Translations under genes and position numbers: made by a program
Shown here: in pieces, positions 13,582 through 14,601 of the stretch
How positions within the stretch are numbered: the stretch's first letter is position 1
How the letters are laid out: every line of letters starts with the position of its first letter
Assembly (NCBI GenBank): GCA_030146905.1
Contig: JASLAV010000213.1
Coordinates: 1-14,601, forward strand
Direction: 5' to 3'
Source of the DNA: Lentzea sp.
GTDB taxonomy: Bacteria > Actinomycetota > Actinomycetes > Mycobacteriales > Pseudonocardiaceae
DNA: 14,601 nucleotides
Notes under the pieces: generated by a model
Databases searched by the model: none
Seen by the model: only the letters and a program-made list of their open reading frames with translations
What the model was told of the DNA's origin: nothing

Positions 13582-14601
13582 GCGGGCTGGCCGTTGTTCT
13601 TGGCCATCTGGGTGAGCGCGATGGCGGCGGCGATGTTCTGCGCGTCACCCGTGGTGAAGGAGCTGAGGATCTTGGTCAGGTCCTCGGGGAAGCTCGCGGA
13701 GCCGTCCATCCACTTCGACCCCAGCGCCTGCACCACCTCAGAGCCGCCGACGAAGCCGTCGACCTGCTTGCCCGCGGTGATCGAGCTGGCGATCCGGTCG
13801 AAGAACATCGTGTCGCCACCGATGATGTCGATGTCGGCCTTCTCCAGGCCGGCCGCGAGCACCATGGCCTGCGCCTCGGCGATCTCGCGCTGCACGTCGA
13901 TGCCCCTGAGCCGGATCTCCTTCTCCGCTTCGAGACGGAGCCGGTACTCCTCGTGCTCGCGGGTCGCGGTGTCGAGCGCGGCCATCGCCTCCGCCTTGTG
14001 CGACAGGCCTTCCGCCTCGCCCTTGAGGCGTTCCTTGATGCCCTCGGCGTCGGCCAGCGCCTTCTCGCGGTCGACCACGGCCTCCGCGCGGCCCAGCGCC
14101 TCGGACGCGGCGGCGTCGCGTTCCTTGACCAGCGCGTCCGCCAGACCCTTCGCCGCGGCCTCCGCCTGCGTGCCCTCGGCGAGACGGATCTTGGCGCGGG
14201 TGTCCAGCTCGGCGGCCTGGTTGCGCGCCTCGGCGAGCACGACCTCTTCCCTGGCCTTGTGCTGCGCGGCCTGTTCCGCGGCCTCCGCCGCCTTGATGTC
14301 CTTGACCAGCGACTGCTGCGCCTCGGCCTCGGCCATGATCACGATCTGCTGGCGCTCGCGCTCGGCCTCCTCGACCGCGCGCAGGCGCTTGATGTTCTCC
14401 TCCTGCTCGGCCACGGTCTTCTCGACCGCGACCCGCTCGCGCACCAGGTCGGCAATCGCGCGGCGCTCGTGCTCGAGCTCCTTGTCCTTCTCGATCATGC
14501 GCAACGAGGTCTCGCGTTCGCGGGCGATGACCTCCAGCATGCGGTCCTTCTCGATGCGTTCGGTCTCGACGGCGATCACGCGCTCGCGGTTCTTCTCGGC
14601 C
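13578..14601 (-). CDS. flotillin-family (SPFH/band 7) membrane scaffold protein, C-terminal part
   Basis: The gene enters from the right edge; 340 C-terminal residues are visible. An apparent start at GTG 14579 is internal, because the frame continues upstream as AEKNRER. A long Glu/Ala-rich coiled coil (KDRMLEVIARERE, EAEAQQSLVKDIKAAEAAEQ) fills most of it. The end carries the flotillin-like stretch ADIDIIGGDTMFFDRIASSI and GKQVDGFVGGSEVVQALG. Flotillins oligomerise on the inner face of the cytoplasmic membrane and organise microdomains. The N-terminal membrane anchor and SPFH domain lie outside the window. Its stop overlaps the start of the giant ATPase by four bases, so the two are one operon. 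Whether it is FloA/FloT-like or YqiK-like cannot be settled without the N terminus; the long coiled coil favours YqiK-like. Confidence 0.9.
   Translation of the reverse strand, partial: AEKNRERVIAVETERIEKDRMLEVIARERETSLRMIEKDKELEHERRAIADLVRERVAVEKTVAEQEENIKRLRAVEEAERERQQIVIMAEAEAQQSLVKDIKAAEAAEQAAQHKAREEVVLAEARNQAAELDTRAKIRLAEGTQAEAAAKGLADALVKERDAAASEALGRAEAVVDREKALADAEGIKERLKGEAEGLSHKAEAMAALDTATREHEEYRLRLEAEKEIRLRGIDVQREIAEAQAMVLAAGLEKADIDIIGGDTMFFDRIASSITAGKQVDGFVGGSEVVQALGSKWMDGSASFPEDLTKILSSFTTGDAQNIAAAIALTQMAKNNGQPA

Overview
The window is high-GC DNA with the codon use, leader structures and gene families of a filamentous actinomycete. A gamma-butyrolactone-receptor-type TetR regulator, F420-family PPOX enzyme, MpaB/DUF2236 protein and Ldt lipoprotein all fit Actinobacteria, and a Pseudonocardiales host (Saccharothrix/Lentzea/Actinosynnema-like) is my best guess, by inference only. 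No mobile element, CRISPR array or rRNA is visible.

Left part (1-1630): the 5' portion of a minus-strand tRNA-Glu(TTC) runs off the left edge. Next is a minus-strand ScbR/ArpA-type regulator whose promoter carries a 26-bp pseudo-palindrome resembling the operators of its own family. Two small uncharacterised proteins follow, divergently placed: 81 aa on minus and 95 aa on plus.

Copper region (1637-4203): a CsoR-like operator sits directly in front of copZ (chaperone) and copA (P1B-type Cu(I) ATPase), whose stop and start codons overlap. A strong hairpin terminator follows copA. A small ribbon-helix-helix-like protein comes next, with inverted repeats upstream and a probable leaderless start.

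Middle (4671-7227): a bidirectional terminator separates that gene from a cold-shock protein with a long structured leader. A divergent L,D-transpeptidase lipoprotein then meets an orphan polar amino-acid-binding lipoprotein tail to tail, with overlapping stop codons.

Right part (7307-14601): a DUF2236/MpaB-family oxygenase is divergent from an F420/FMN PPOX-family enzyme. Next is an unrecognised membrane-anchored proline-rich protein with a four-cysteine C-terminal domain, convergent and overlapping by four bases with a 1477-residue AAA+ ATPase of the DUF3686 ('DNA repair ATPase') family. The ATPase is translationally coupled (ATGA overlap) to an upstream flotillin-family gene that leaves the window on the right. 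This flotillin-giant ATPase pair is the best candidate for an under-described system: a membrane scaffold tied to a large remodelling ATPase.
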